This document shows positions 43,090-53,112 of a DNA stretch of 64,000 nt, in pieces. The stretch covers positions 186,001 through 250,000 of the forward strand of contig NZ_SWKK01000008.1 of assembly GCF_005144745.1 (NCBI RefSeq), given 5' to 3'. The translations under genes and the position numbers were made by a program. Each line of letters begins with the position of its first letter. Positions within the stretch are counted from its first letter, which is position 1. This stretch comes from Flavobacterium sp. ASW18X (GTDB lineage Bacteria; Bacteroidota; Bacteroidia; Flavobacteriales; Flavobacteriaceae). A model generated the notes under the pieces. That model was not told the DNA's origin. It saw only the letters and a list, made by a program, of their open reading frames with translations, and did no database searches.

Positions 43090-43170
43090 GGATTTTGAAA
43101 AAAGATTCTGGAAAGAATATAAAAAGGGAATTTATTCCTATTTAAGAGTTAGTAATTTTATAACAGATAA
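43090..43170 (+). repeat. Possible diverged module copy F
   Basis: GATTTTGAAAAAAGATTCTGG and later TATTTAAGAGTTAGTAATTTTATA show partial likeness to modules A-C, without an exact 16-bp core. It sits after the GspG-like gene, before the copper region. Confidence 0.3.
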
Positions 43171-43283
43171 ATTGCTTTTCTTTAAAGGGGTTGTTATAAA
43201 CATGTGTAAATAAATCATTTTGTTTGAAACTATTTTAAAATAACAGAGACGATTAAATTTTTTTCAAGAAACCACCTTGAATA

Positions 43284-43291
43284 TAATTTTG
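43284..43291 (+). promoter_or_regulatory. Putative -7 box of the HYC_CC_PP gene
   Basis: TAATTTTG exactly fits TAnnTTTG, 13 bases before the ATG at 43305. The -33 element is unclear. Confidence 0.45.
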
Positions 43292-43304
43292 TAAATTTAT
43301 CAGG

Positions 43305-43724
43305 ATGAGAAGGTTTTTGCATAAAATACTGTCTATTCTAATGGCATTTGTGGTGTTGTTCACGACATTGTCATTCACGGTGGATATGCATTACTGTGGG
43401 GATTCTTTGGTCGATTTTAGTTTCTTTACGAAGGCGAAAACTTGCGGAATGGAAAAGGCACAACCTTCCAAGGGTTGTGAAAACCCTACACTAAGCAAAA
43501 AATCTTGTTGTTCGAACCAAAAAATCCTAAAGGAAGCTAGCGACGACCTTAAAACATCATTTGACAAACTTAATTTTGAGCAACAGACGTTCGTTGCAAC
43601 ATTCTTCTTCTCCTACATAAATCTTTTCGAGGGACTTGGCGATAAAGTTATTCCAACTAAGGATTACTCTCCCCCCTTTATAGAACGGGACGTCCAGATA
43701 CTTTACGAGACCTATTTAATTTGA
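43305..43724 (+). CDS. HYC_CC_PP family protein
   Basis: This 139-residue exported protein has a signal peptide (MRRFLHKILSILMAFVVLFTTLSF) and the three signatures that name the family: MHYCG, KKSCCSN and YSPPF. The conserved Cys and His residues suggest copper or other metal binding. It precedes the copper efflux operon by about 125 bases and is likely functionally linked to it, as is common in Bacteroidota. The exact function of the family is not established. Confidence 0.87.
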   Translation: MRRFLHKILSILMAFVVLFTTLSFTVDMHYCGDSLVDFSFFTKAKTCGMEKAQPSKGCENPTLSKKSCCSNQKILKEASDDLKTSFDKLNFEQQTFVATFFFSYINLFEGLGDKVIPTKDYSPPFIERDVQILYETYLI

Positions 43725-43848
43725 TTTTAAGACAGTAACCTTTTCAGACCTGTTCCTCACATGCGGGATTCTGGGCACGTTTTGTTGTATTCAACTTTCA
43801 GAATTGCACCAAGACCACCATTGTATAACTGTCTAATAATCATTTTAT

Positions 43849-46800
43849 ATGCTGAACAAAGGCATTAAATACCTTATAGAAAACAAGCTCGTTGCGGTAC
43901 TGATGCTCGCCCTTTTCGTTGGTTGGGGTATTGTAAACGCACCTTTCAACTGGGATACTGGAATATTTCCCAATGACCCTGTGGCCGTGGATGCCATACC
44001 GGATATTGGCGAAAACCAACAGATTATTTTTACCAAATGGCAAGGGCGTTCTCCGCAGGATATCGAGGACCAAATCACTTATCCACTTACCACTTCATTA
44101 ATAGGAATACCAGGTGTCAAAACTATACGTAGTTCCTCGATGTTCGGGTTTTCGAGTATCTATATCATTTTTGAAGAGGACATCGAATTCTATTGGTCAC
44201 GAAGCCATATTCTTGAAAAACTCAACTCGCTTCCCAGCGGCCTGTTACCCAATGGTGTCAATCCCGTCCTGGGTCCGGATGCCACGGGATTGGGTCAAAT
44301 TTTCTGGTACACCTTGGAGGGCCGTGATAAGGATGGGAATGTCACTGGCGGATGGGATTTACAGGAATTACGTAGCATACAGGATTACTACGTTAAATAT
44401 GCGCTCTCTTCTGCTAATGGTATATCAGAAGTGGCTTCAATAGGGGGTTACGTTCAAGAATATCAAGTGGATGTTGAACCAGAAAAGATGCGGCAATACA
44501 ACATTGGTTTGGCCGATGTCGTAAAAGCTGTAAAGGAAAGCAATCAGGACATCGGTGCCCAGACTTTGGAAATGAACAAGGCCGAGTATCTAATACGGGG
44601 TCTTGGGTATGTAAAATCCATTGCCGATATAGAAAATGCAGTTGTTGATTCCGAAAATTTTACACCTCTTTTAATTAAAGATGTCGGTAAGGTCCACTTG
44701 GGCCCTGCAACTCGTCGAGGCATTTTGGACAAGGAAGGTGCCGAAGTCGTGGGCGGTGTGGTGGTAGCACGCTATGGTGCCAATCCTATGGAAGTCATCA
44801 ATAATGTTAAAGACCAAATAGATGAATTAAGTTCGGGACTTCCCACTAAGGAATTGGCCGACGGTCGAACCTCACAAGTCACCATCGTTCCCTTTTATGA
44901 CCGTACCGAACTTATTCAGGAAACTTTGGGTACGCTCAAGGAGGCCCTCACAATGGAAATCCTTATTACCATTTTGGTTATCATTATAATGGTGTTCAAT
45001 CTTAGGGCGTCGATTTTAATTTCAGGATTATTGCCTGTGGCGGTGTTGATGGTCTTTATCACGATGAAGCTCTATAATGTGGATGCAAATATCGTGGCAC
45101 TTTCAGGTATTGCCATAGCCATTGGTACGATGGTAGATGTCGGGGTCATCCTCGCCGAAAATATGATTCGCCATCTGGAAGACGAAGACTTGCGGGTAAA
45201 TAAGAGAGGTCAGCCTTATACCACAAATGAAATCATTTATAATGCCACCTCCGAAGTTTCTGGTGCCATCGTTACTGCGGTATTGACTACGATAATCAGT
45301 TTCCTTCCCGTGTTCACAATGGTAGGTGCAGAAGGAAAACTCTTCCGACCGTTGGCCTTTACCAAAACAATGGCTTTGGCCGCAGCACTAGTTATTGCGC
45401 TGTTTTTAATACCACCCTTTGCCGCAACATTTTTTAGAAAAACCGAAATGCGGGAACGGCTCAAATATGCACTCAATGGACTTTTAATCTTTTTGGGAAT
45501 CACCGCCGTGGTCTTCGGTTATTGGATTGCTGTGTCACTCGTCGGTTTTGGCACGGTTGCCATTCTATCAATTCGTGTTTCGCTTCCGCGAAAGCAAAAA
45601 AATCTCATCAATACGGCTATCGCCACAATTGCAGTAGTGTTCCTATTGGCTGAATACTGGCGACCGCTCGGTTTCGACCGCAGCTTGATTATGAACCTCA
45701 TTTTTGTAGCGGTAAGCTGTTTTGGCGTTCTGGGCATCTTTTCGCTACTCAGAAAATACTATGATAGCATCTTAAGGTGGGCACTGCAAAACAGATTGCT
45801 GTTCTTGATAATTCCCACCACATTGCTGGTTCTCGGTTTTTTCATTATGCGCAACATAGGCAAGGAATTTATGCCAGCACTCAACGAAGGATCTTTCCTG
45901 TTGATGCCCACCTCGCTACCGCACTCAGGCGTAGAGGAAAATAAGAGGGTTTTGCAACAATTGGATATGGCCGTGGCCACTATTCCTGAAATCGAAACGG
46001 TGGTAGGGAAGGCAGGTCGCACCGAATCAGCACTTGACCCGGCACCGCTATCAATGTACGAAAACATGATTCAGTACAAGTCTGAATATATGCGCAATGC
46101 CTCAGGGGAACGACAACGCTATCGGGTAAACGATGATGGACTGTTTCTATTGAAAAATGAAAAGTTCCATATCAATCCGAACAACCATGTAGAAAACAAT
46201 GCCAATTATGAGGCATCCCAATTACAAACGTCTGTTACAAGAAACGAATTGATTCCCGATGATGATGGTGAATACTATCGCAACTGGCGACCTGAAATCG
46301 AAAGTCCCGATGATATTTGGAACGAAATCGTCAGGGTCACTAAACTTCCCGGTATTACTTCCGCCCCAAAACTGCAGCCTATAGAAACACGATTGGTAAT
46401 GCTGCAAACGGGTATGCGCGCACCAATGGGCATAAAGGTCAAAGGACAGGACCTACGTGAAATCGAAGCATTTGGATTGGAACTCGAAGATATCTTAAAG
46501 CAAGTTGAAGGGGTAAAAGAACAGGCGGTATTTGCTGACCGTATCGTGGGCAAGCCCTATCTGTTGGTCGATATAAAACGGGAAAAGTTGGCACGTTACG
46601 GTATCTCGATTATGGACGTACAGGAAATCCTGGAAGTGGCTGTTGGTGGGATGCCGCTGACCCAGACTGTTGAGGGACGTGAACGATATGCCGTTCGGGT
46701 GCGCTACCCTCGCGAATTGCGTGATAACCCGACCGACCTAAAGAACATATACGTTCCCGTGGAAAAAGGAAGCCCCGTTCCCCTTGGCGAACTCGTGGAT

Positions 46801-47601
46801 ATCCGCTATGAGCAAGGGCCACAGGTCATCAAAAGTGAGGACACTTTCTTGGTAGGTTACGTGCTTTTCGATAAGCTGGATGGATTTGCCGAAGTGGATG
46901 TGGTGGAAAATGCCCAAGCCTTGATTAAGGACAAAATAGAAAATGGTGAACTGACCGTTCCCAAGGGCATCAGCTATAAGTTCACCGGAACCTATGAAAA
47001 CCAGTTGCGAGCCGAGAAAACACTATCAATCGTAGTTCCCCTCTGTCTGATTATCATATTCCTCATTTTATACTTCCAGTTCAAATCGGTCACCACCTCA
47101 TTGATGGTGTTTACCGCCATTGCGGTTGCATTTGCGGGTGGTTTCGTAATGATTTGGCTGTACGGTCAGGACTGGTTTCTCAATTTCAGTTTGTTCGGTG
47201 AAAACCTACGTGAACTGTTCAATATCAAGACCATCAACCTGAGCGTTGCGGTTTGGGTAGGATTTATAGCCCTTTTTGGAATTGCTACGGATGACGGTGT
47301 GGTGATGGCAACCTATCTCGACCAGAGTTTTAAGAAGGAAAAACCGAATGACAAACTGGGCATTCGTCAAGCTACCCTTGAAGCGGCCGCCAAGCGTATC
47401 CGTCCCTGTTTGATGACGACCGTAACGACTGTTCTTGCCTTGTTGCCCGTACTTACATCCACCGGAAAGGGAAGCGATATTATGATTCCGATGGCCATCC
47501 CTATTGTGGGCGGGATGCTCATTGATGTTACCTCATATTTCCTGTTGCCCGTATTGTATAGCTGGCGGGAAGAATACCAACTTAAACGAGCAAGCAAATG
47601 A
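43849..47601 (+). CDS. cusA: CusA/CzcA-type heavy-metal efflux RND pump
   Basis: This 1250-residue inner-membrane pump of the HME-RND family exports metal ions (probably Cu+/Ag+, judging by neighbours) using the proton gradient. The N-terminal membrane helix, porter domains (including GPDATGLGQIFWYTLEG), two helix bundles with GIAIAIGTMVDVGVILAENM and GIATDDGVVMATYL, and the closing YSWREE are typical. It is about 200 residues longer than E. coli CusA because of an extra membrane-rich insertion near residues 535-640 and a charged periplasmic insertion near 740-825; such long forms occur in Bacteroidota. It overlaps tolC-like gene by four bases. Confidence 0.93.
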   Translation: MLNKGIKYLIENKLVAVLMLALFVGWGIVNAPFNWDTGIFPNDPVAVDAIPDIGENQQIIFTKWQGRSPQDIEDQITYPLTTSLIGIPGVKTIRSSSMFGFSSIYIIFEEDIEFYWSRSHILEKLNSLPSGLLPNGVNPVLGPDATGLGQIFWYTLEGRDKDGNVTGGWDLQELRSIQDYYVKYALSSANGISEVASIGGYVQEYQVDVEPEKMRQYNIGLADVVKAVKESNQDIGAQTLEMNKAEYLIRGLGYVKSIADIENAVVDSENFTPLLIKDVGKVHLGPATRRGILDKEGAEVVGGVVVARYGANPMEVINNVKDQIDELSSGLPTKELADGRTSQVTIVPFYDRTELIQETLGTLKEALTMEILITILVIIIMVFNLRASILISGLLPVAVLMVFITMKLYNVDANIVALSGIAIAIGTMVDVGVILAENMIRHLEDEDLRVNKRGQPYTTNEIIYNATSEVSGAIVTAVLTTIISFLPVFTMVGAEGKLFRPLAFTKTMALAAALVIALFLIPPFAATFFRKTEMRERLKYALNGLLIFLGITAVVFGYWIAVSLVGFGTVAILSIRVSLPRKQKNLINTAIATIAVVFLLAEYWRPLGFDRSLIMNLIFVAVSCFGVLGIFSLLRKYYDSILRWALQNRLLFLIIPTTLLVLGFFIMRNIGKEFMPALNEGSFLLMPTSLPHSGVEENKRVLQQLDMAVATIPEIETVVGKAGRTESALDPAPLSMYENMIQYKSEYMRNASGERQRYRVNDDGLFLLKNEKFHINPNNHVENNANYEASQLQTSVTRNELIPDDDGEYYRNWRPEIESPDDIWNEIVRVTKLPGITSAPKLQPIETRLVMLQTGMRAPMGIKVKGQDLREIEAFGLELEDILKQVEGVKEQAVFADRIVGKPYLLVDIKREKLARYGISIMDVQEILEVAVGGMPLTQTVEGRERYAVRVRYPRELRDNPTDLKNIYVPVEKGSPVPLGELVDIRYEQGPQVIKSEDTFLVGYVLFDKLDGFAEVDVVENAQALIKDKIENGELTVPKGISYKFTGTYENQLRAEKTLSIVVPLCLIIIFLILYFQFKSVTTSLMVFTAIAVAFAGGFVMIWLYGQDWFLNFSLFGENLRELFNIKTINLSVAVWVGFIALFGIATDDGVVMATYLDQSFKKEKPNDKLGIRQATLEAAAKRIRPCLMTTVTTVLALLPVLTSTGKGSDIMIPMAIPIVGGMLIDVTSYFLLPVLYSWREEYQLKRASK
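45582..45595. repeat. Near-palindrome GCTTCCGCGAAAGC in cusA
   Basis: This differs by one base from GCTTTCGCGAAAGC, which is found exactly at 48573 and 54481. It lies in the membrane insertion of CusA. Confidence 0.5.
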
Positions 47602-48818
47602 AAAATGTAAAAATCATCATCGGATTATTGCTTGTTTCCGCTTTCGCAAAAGCACAGGAATTACAATCCTATATTCAGGAAGCAGAAAGAAACAATCCCG
47701 TTATCCAAGCATACGAACTGCGATACAACATCGCCGAAGAAAAGGTAAACGAGGTCAATACGCTACCTAATACTGTGGTAAGCGCAGGATACTTTGTAAG
47801 CGAGCCCGAAACCCGAACGGGTGCGCAACGTGCACGATTTTCAATTTCGCAGATGTTGCCTTGGTTCGGAACGATAACGGCAAGGGAAAACTATGCCAGC
47901 TCAATGGCCGAAACCGAGTTTGTAGAAATTGCCATTGCCAAGCGAAAACTGGCACTTTCGGTCGCCCAATCCTATTATCAATTGTATGCCAACAAGGCGA
48001 AACTGGATGTATTGAACGAAAACATCCAACTCTTAGAAACCTACGAACGGCTGGCGTTGACCTCTGTGGAAGTGGGGAAGGCCTCTGCTGTCGATGTTCT
48101 ACGATTGCAAATTCGTCAGAACGAACTGCAACAGCAAAAGGAAGTCCTGCAAGAAGAATATTTGGCAGAACAGGCCAGCTTCAACAATCTGCTGAACCGA
48201 AAGGAAAATATCCCCGTGGAAGTTGTTCAAGAAATGAGCATCCCGACGGAAGATCCGAAGTATGGCAAAGAAAGCTTGGCACACAATCCAGAACTGATCA
48301 AGTACGATAGACTTTACGAATCCATCGAACAATCCGAATTACTCAACCAGAAAGAAAGTGCGCCGAACATCGGTTTTGGATTGGACTATGTACCCGTTTC
48401 CGAACGGCCTGATATGACCTTTGGCGATAACGGCAAGGATATCGTGATGCCAATGGTATCGCTGTCCATACCTATTTTCAACAACCGCTATTCCTCGATT
48501 TCCAAGCAGAACGAACTGAAGCAACTGGAAATTGAATCTAAGAAAAATGAACGGTTAAACACCTTGGAAACCGCTTTCGCGAAAGCAACATCGCAACGCA
48601 ATCAAGCCCGTATCCAGTTTAATACCCAGAAAAAGAACCTAAAACAGGCTAAAGATGCAGAGGAAATCTTGATAAAAAGTTATGTGACCGGAATTATCGA
48701 TTTTAAGGATGTGCTGGACATTCAAGAATTGCAGTTGAAATTTCAAATGAACCAAATCGAATCGGTGCGGACATATTATGCACAGTCCGCGATTGTGAAC
48801 TATTTAATAAATCAATAA
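47598..48818 (+). CDS. TolC family outer-membrane efflux protein
   Basis: This 406-residue protein has a signal peptide (MKNVKIIIGLLLVSAFAKAQ) and long alpha-helical repeats (QSYYQLYANKAKLDVLNENIQL, VEVGKASAVDVLRLQIRQNELQQ split by loops), the pattern of outer-membrane channel components of tripartite pumps (CusC/CzcC class). It should form the exit channel for the CusA-CusB pump. Its ATG overlaps the cusA stop (ATGA). The gene contains one exact copy and one near copy of a 14-bp palindrome. Confidence 0.9.
   Translation: MKNVKIIIGLLLVSAFAKAQELQSYIQEAERNNPVIQAYELRYNIAEEKVNEVNTLPNTVVSAGYFVSEPETRTGAQRARFSISQMLPWFGTITARENYASSMAETEFVEIAIAKRKLALSVAQSYYQLYANKAKLDVLNENIQLLETYERLALTSVEVGKASAVDVLRLQIRQNELQQQKEVLQEEYLAEQASFNNLLNRKENIPVEVVQEMSIPTEDPKYGKESLAHNPELIKYDRLYESIEQSELLNQKESAPNIGFGLDYVPVSERPDMTFGDNGKDIVMPMVSLSIPIFNNRYSSISKQNELKQLEIESKKNERLNTLETAFAKATSQRNQARIQFNTQKKNLKQAKDAEEILIKSYVTGIIDFKDVLDIQELQLKFQMNQIESVRTYYAQSAIVNYLINQ
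47640..47653. repeat. Near-palindrome GCTTTCGCAAAAGC in the tolC-like gene
   Basis: One mismatch from the 14-bp palindrome at 48573. It encodes part of AFAKAQ in the signal peptide. Confidence 0.45.
48573..48586. repeat. 14-bp palindrome GCTTTCGCGAAAGC
   Basis: Perfect palindrome inside the tolC-like coding region, coding for AFAKA. An identical copy lies at 54481 in the adaptor gene. Confidence 0.8.
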
Positions 48819-48834
48819 TTTAAAAACGAAAACA

Positions 48835-49392
48835 ATGAAAACAAAAATGCACGAACACCTTAAAACAAACAAAGTGGGCAAAACACTTTTCAGAACAATT
48901 TCAATGATGGTTATAATCGTAACTGCGATTGCCTGTAAAAATGAGCCTAAAACCGATAGTGGAATCAAGGCTAAAGAGGAAATGACAACCGAAACTTCAA
49001 AGTTGGCCTTTAATGATAGCGAAATAGATGCGCAATTTCAGCACTATATCCACCTTAAGACCGCTCTTGTTAATTCGGATATCAACGAAGCCCAATCGGG
49101 TGCGAAAATGTTGATGGAAAATACGGGTGATGGCGCATTGAAAGAAATGCTGTCAAAAATTGCTGAAACCAATGATATAGAGGTGCAACGCACTTTGTTT
49201 TCTGATGTCACAGAAAAATTGACGGAACTAGTGCATGCGTCGATTTCTTCTGGCGAAGTCTATAAACAATATTGTCCAATGGCATTTAATAATGAAGGTG
49301 GTTATTGGCTATCAACGGATAAAGAAATCCGCAACCCTTATTTCGGTGATAAAATGCTTAAATGTGGAAAGGTGGCGGAAACCATAAAATAA
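48835..49392 (+). CDS. DUF3347 lipoprotein
   Basis: This 185-residue protein has a signal ([14 protein letters not shown]) with a lipobox-like TAIAC, so it is probably lipid-anchored. The body is a DUF3347 helical domain (about 55-185) that ends with the family signature [16 protein letters not shown] then [15 protein letters not shown], in which two Cys, Met and His residues may bind copper. The same domain is fused to the C-terminus of the CusB adaptor in this operon. It is likely a periplasmic copper-binding accessory. It begins 16 bases after the tolC-like gene. Confidence 0.87.
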   Translation: MKTKMHEHLKTNKVGKTLFRTISMMVIIVTAIACKNEPKTDSGIKAKEEMTTETSKLAFNDSEIDAQFQHYIHLKTALVNSDINEAQSGAKMLMENTGDGALKEMLSKIAETNDIEVQRTLFSDVTEKLTELVHASISSGEVYKQYCPMAFNNEGGYWLSTDKEIRNPYFGDKMLKCGKVAETIK

Positions 49393-49396
49393 TGAT

Positions 49397-51802
49397 ATGA
49401 AACACACCTATCACATACACGGAATGATCTGCAACGGCTGTAGAACCCACGTCGAGAAAACCCTTTCTAAAGTTGATGGTGTGGCTAATGCATCGGTTAA
49501 TTTGGAAGAAGCCGAAGCGACCATTGAGATGGAATCACATATTTCTATCGAAACATTTCAGGAAGCACTAAAGCAAGATGGTGGTTCGTATAGTATTCAC
49601 GAACTAGGCGAACATCATCATAAAGAAAAATCTGCTTCAACGAAACCAAAAAAAGAAAAGCCAAAAGACAAAGGAACAGGAACGTTTTACTGCCCAATGC
49701 ACTGTGAAGGCGATAAAACCTATGACCAACCAGGTGATTGCCCTGTCTGTGGAATGGACTTGGTACCTATGGAACTTGACCTGTCCGCAGAGGAAAAGAC
49801 TTATAAAAAACTGCTCAAAAAGTTTTGGATAGCCACGGCCTTTACACTGCCCATTTTCATCATTGCAATGTCGGAAATGGTCAGTAACAATCCGCTGTAC
49901 AATTTTCTGGAACTGAAATATTGGAACTGGATTCAATTCGCACTTTCCATTCCCGTGGTTTTCTATGCCACATGGATGTTCTTCGAGCGTGCCTACCGCA
50001 GTATTGCAACCTGGAACCTCAATATGTTCACACTTATTGGTATCGGTGCTGGTGTGGCTTGGTTGTTCAGTGTGTTCGGGATGCTCGTACCAGACTTTTT
50101 CCCCGACCAGTTCAAGACTGAAGCAGGCACCGTTCACGTTTATTTTGAAGCGGCAACGGTCATTCTCACGTTAGTTTTGCTTGGCCAACTTTTGGAAGCC
50201 CGAGCCCATAGCAAGACCAATTCGGCGGTCAAAGAGCTATTAAAGTTGGCACCTAATAAGGCCGTTAAAGTTGTGGATGGTGAAGAACAGGAAGTGGCCA
50301 TAGACAAGATTCAGTTAGGTGACATCCTTCGGGTAAAACCGGGCGATAAGATTCCTGTTGACGGTATTATCACCGAAGGCGAAACTTCCATCGATGAATC
50401 GATGATAACGGGCGAACCCATTCCTGTGAACAAAAATGTTGGCGACAAGGTCAGTAGCGGAACGATAAATGGCAATCAGTTTTTTTTGATGAAAGCGGAA
50501 AAGGTGGGGTCGGATACCTTGCTTTCCCAAATTATCCAGATGGTCAATGATGCCAGTCGTAGCCGTGCGCCCATCCAAAAATTGGCCGATACGGTTTCAG
50601 GTTATTTTGTGCCCATCGTGGTCATCATAGCTATTATCACTTTTGGGATTTGGGCAATTTGGGGACCAGAACCAGCTTATGTGTATGCCCTAGTCAATGC
50701 TATTGCCGTTTTGATTATAGCTTGTCCCTGTGCTTTGGGATTGGCAACGCCTATGTCCGTGATGGTCGGTGTTGGTAAAGGCGCACAGAATGGGGTGCTC
50801 ATTAAAAATGCCGAAGCCCTCGAAAAGATGGATAAGGTAGATACCCTCATCGTGGATAAAACGGGAACAATCACCGAAGGAAAACCCACGGTGGAAAAAG
50901 TGGGGTCTTTTGATAACGGTTTCAGCGATAGCGAAGTCCTGCAATACATTGTTTCGCTGAACAACCAAAGTGAACATCCTCTGGCCGAAGCTACCCTCAA
51001 ATACGGCAAAGAACAAAATGCCGAATTTCTAAAAACCGACGGGTTCAATGCCGTAACCGGAAAAGGTGTGGAAGGCAAGGTCAACGGCAAGGACGTGGCG
51101 CTGGGCAATGCCAAGATGATGGAACACGCCAATGCCGGGTTGTTGGAAACTATGCAGGAAAAAGCCCAATCCTTCCAAAAGCAGGGCAAAACCGTTTCCT
51201 ATCTCGCTATTGATGGAAACATTGTCGGTTATGTGGTAATTGGTGATAAAATCAAGGAAACGAGTGCCAAGGCCATCAAGGAATTACAGGAAAAGGGAAT
51301 TGATGTGATTATGCTCACGGGCGACAACTACGATACGGCAAAGGCCGTGGCGAACGAACTCAATCTTTCGGACTTTCAGGCGGGAATGCTTCCCGAAAAC
51401 AAGCTGCAGGAAGTTGAAAAACTACAAGAAAACGGAAAAGTCGTTGCTATGGCGGGTGACGGTATCAACGATGCACCGGCTTTGGCAAAAAGCGATGTGG
51501 GTATCGCAATGGGAACGGGTACCGATGTAGCCATAGAAAGTGCATCCATTACCTTGGTAAAGGGCGATTTGCACGGTATCGTTAAAGCGCGAAACCTTAG
51601 CGATGTGGTAATGCGAAACATTAAGCAGAACCTATTTTTTGCGATGATTTACAACACCTTGGGAATACCCATTGCTGCGGGATTGCTATATCCATTTTTC
51701 GGGATTTTACTTTCCCCAATGATAGCTGCCTTGGCGATGAGCTTCAGTTCGGTTTCGGTCATAGCCAATTCGCTTAGGCTTAAAAGTTCAAACATTGATT
51801 AA
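49397..51802 (+). CDS. copA: Copper-exporting P1B-type ATPase
   Basis: This 801-residue ATPase has an N-terminal HMA domain with C12-x2-C15 (HGMICNGC), then a heavy-metal-binding mini-domain (FYCPMHC...[13 protein letters not shown], about 95-130), and eight membrane segments with the transport motif C443-P-C445. It has the phosphorylation site D487-KTGT, HPLAEA, and the hinge G687-DGINDAP. These mark a Cu+/Ag+ exporter of the P1B-1 type. It pumps copper out of the cytoplasm, and the periplasmic copper is then removed by the CusABC-type pump encoded around it. It follows the DUF3347 gene after four bases. Confidence 0.96.
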   Translation: MKHTYHIHGMICNGCRTHVEKTLSKVDGVANASVNLEEAEATIEMESHISIETFQEALKQDGGSYSIHELGEHHHKEKSASTKPKKEKPKDKGTGTFYCPMHCEGDKTYDQPGDCPVCGMDLVPMELDLSAEEKTYKKLLKKFWIATAFTLPIFIIAMSEMVSNNPLYNFLELKYWNWIQFALSIPVVFYATWMFFERAYRSIATWNLNMFTLIGIGAGVAWLFSVFGMLVPDFFPDQFKTEAGTVHVYFEAATVILTLVLLGQLLEARAHSKTNSAVKELLKLAPNKAVKVVDGEEQEVAIDKIQLGDILRVKPGDKIPVDGIITEGETSIDESMITGEPIPVNKNVGDKVSSGTINGNQFFLMKAEKVGSDTLLSQIIQMVNDASRSRAPIQKLADTVSGYFVPIVVIIAIITFGIWAIWGPEPAYVYALVNAIAVLIIACPCALGLATPMSVMVGVGKGAQNGVLIKNAEALEKMDKVDTLIVDKTGTITEGKPTVEKVGSFDNGFSDSEVLQYIVSLNNQSEHPLAEATLKYGKEQNAEFLKTDGFNAVTGKGVEGKVNGKDVALGNAKMMEHANAGLLETMQEKAQSFQKQGKTVSYLAIDGNIVGYVVIGDKIKETSAKAIKELQEKGIDVIMLTGDNYDTAKAVANELNLSDFQAGMLPENKLQEVEKLQENGKVVAMAGDGINDAPALAKSDVGIAMGTGTDVAIESASITLVKGDLHGIVKARNLSDVVMRNIKQNLFFAMIYNTLGIPIAAGLLYPFFGILLSPMIAALAMSFSSVSVIANSLRLKSSNID

Positions 51803-51807
51803 ATGAT

Positions 51808-52515
51808 ATGGTAAAAAGGAAAACAGCGATTAAAATTAGAAAGGCACACCGCTACCTGGGCATCTTCTTGGGCATCCAGTTCTTGTTGTGGACGATAAGC
51901 GGTATGTATTTCAGTTGGACGGACATTGACGAAATACACGGTGACCAGTTTCGGCAAGACCCGATAGAGCCATCTGCTTTTACAGATTTGATAAGTCCAT
52001 CCGAGGTAAATCTTGAAGAAGCGATAGTTTCAGTAGAACTTAGGGAAATTGATGGTAAGCCGTTCTACTGGATTAATGACAAAAAGCTTTTTGATGCCAA
52101 GACAGGCAAAGAAAAGAAAGCGATTTCAGAAAATGAAGCCCTTAAAATCGCTGAACGGAATATGCTACCTGAACTTCAAGTGAAAGGCATAGAACGCATC
52201 GAGCAAGTGGGTAGCCATAGTGAGTATCGTGGCAGACCGCTTCCGGCCTATGTCATAAGTTATGAAACGCCTGAAAATATCAAGGCCTATGTTTCGGAAA
52301 AAGATGGGGCGTTTCAAACGCTACGCCATCGGGATTGGCGCTGGTTCGATTTTCTGTGGATGACCCATACGATGGACTATGAAAGTCGGGACGATTTCAA
52401 CACTATTGTTCTACGTGCCTTTTCCCTGCTAGGATTGATTACCGTGTTGAGCGGATTTTCGCTATGGTACATCAGCTCATCCACAATCAGAAAAATAAAA
52501 AAGAGAATCAAATAA
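51808..52515 (+). CDS. PepSY domain membrane protein
   Basis: This 235-residue protein has an N-terminal membrane helix (YLGIFLGIQFLLWTISGMYF), a periplasmic PepSY-like region (about 65-180), a conserved RHRDWRWFDFLWMTHTMD segment and a C-terminal membrane helix (VLRAFSLLGLITVLSGFSL). PepSY-TM proteins occur in metal uptake and efflux gene clusters; some relatives reduce metals, but no such activity can be read here. It starts five bases after copA and is followed 18 bases later by a DUF305 gene, in the same operon. Confidence 0.8.
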   Translation: MVKRKTAIKIRKAHRYLGIFLGIQFLLWTISGMYFSWTDIDEIHGDQFRQDPIEPSAFTDLISPSEVNLEEAIVSVELREIDGKPFYWINDKKLFDAKTGKEKKAISENEALKIAERNMLPELQVKGIERIEQVGSHSEYRGRPLPAYVISYETPENIKAYVSEKDGAFQTLRHRDWRWFDFLWMTHTMDYESRDDFNTIVLRAFSLLGLITVLSGFSLWYISSSTIRKIKKRIK

Positions 52516-52533
52516 CACTGAAAATTCAAAAAA

Positions 52534-53016
52534 ATGGAAAATTCTAAAGAACACGAAAACAAAGGAAACTACAAAACCTTCTTCATTATGCTCGGTTGCT
52601 CATTTGTAGCAATGTACATCACGATGTATCTCAATACCTATGAATTCGACCACGTACGGTTCAGTTTAACGCGTTTTTATATGGTTTGTTTAGGTATTTC
52701 TACAATGGCTGTGATTATGTGGTTCTTTATGCGCAAAATGTATACCGACAAGAAAAAAAACATGGCCATTTTATTGGGTAGTTTGATTCTATTCTTGGGA
52801 GCATTGTTTTTGGTTCGCGACCAAAAATCTACTGTAGGCGATGTTCTATGGATGAAAGCGATGATACCCCACCATTCTATAGCAATTTTGACCAGTGAAC
52901 GTGCGGATATCAAAGATCCAGAGGTCAAAAAACTAGCCGAAGAAATCATTAGTGCCCAGCGCAGGGAAATTGCCGAAATGAAAGAAATGATTGAACGATT
53001 ACAGAACGAAAAATAA
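52534..53016 (+). CDS. DUF305 family protein
   Basis: This 160-residue protein has three membrane segments (about 13-30, 46-63, 73-90) and a C-terminal DUF305-type helix pair with MIPHHSIAILTSERAD and an acidic/Met-rich tail (EEIISAQRREIAEMKEM). The paired His and Met residues fit copper binding at the membrane. DUF305 proteins are frequent members of copper-resistance clusters. It lies between the PepSY gene and cusB. Confidence 0.83.
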   Translation: MENSKEHENKGNYKTFFIMLGCSFVAMYITMYLNTYEFDHVRFSLTRFYMVCLGISTMAVIMWFFMRKMYTDKKKNMAILLGSLILFLGALFLVRDQKSTVGDVLWMKAMIPHHSIAILTSERADIKDPEVKKLAEEIISAQRREIAEMKEMIERLQNEK

Positions 53017-53112
53017 CAATCTATGAAATGAGCCATAACAAATCTTGATTTTTACTGAGATTATTAATGGCGAATTACATCTGACCTATGAAATACAATA
53101 AGAAATAAACAG

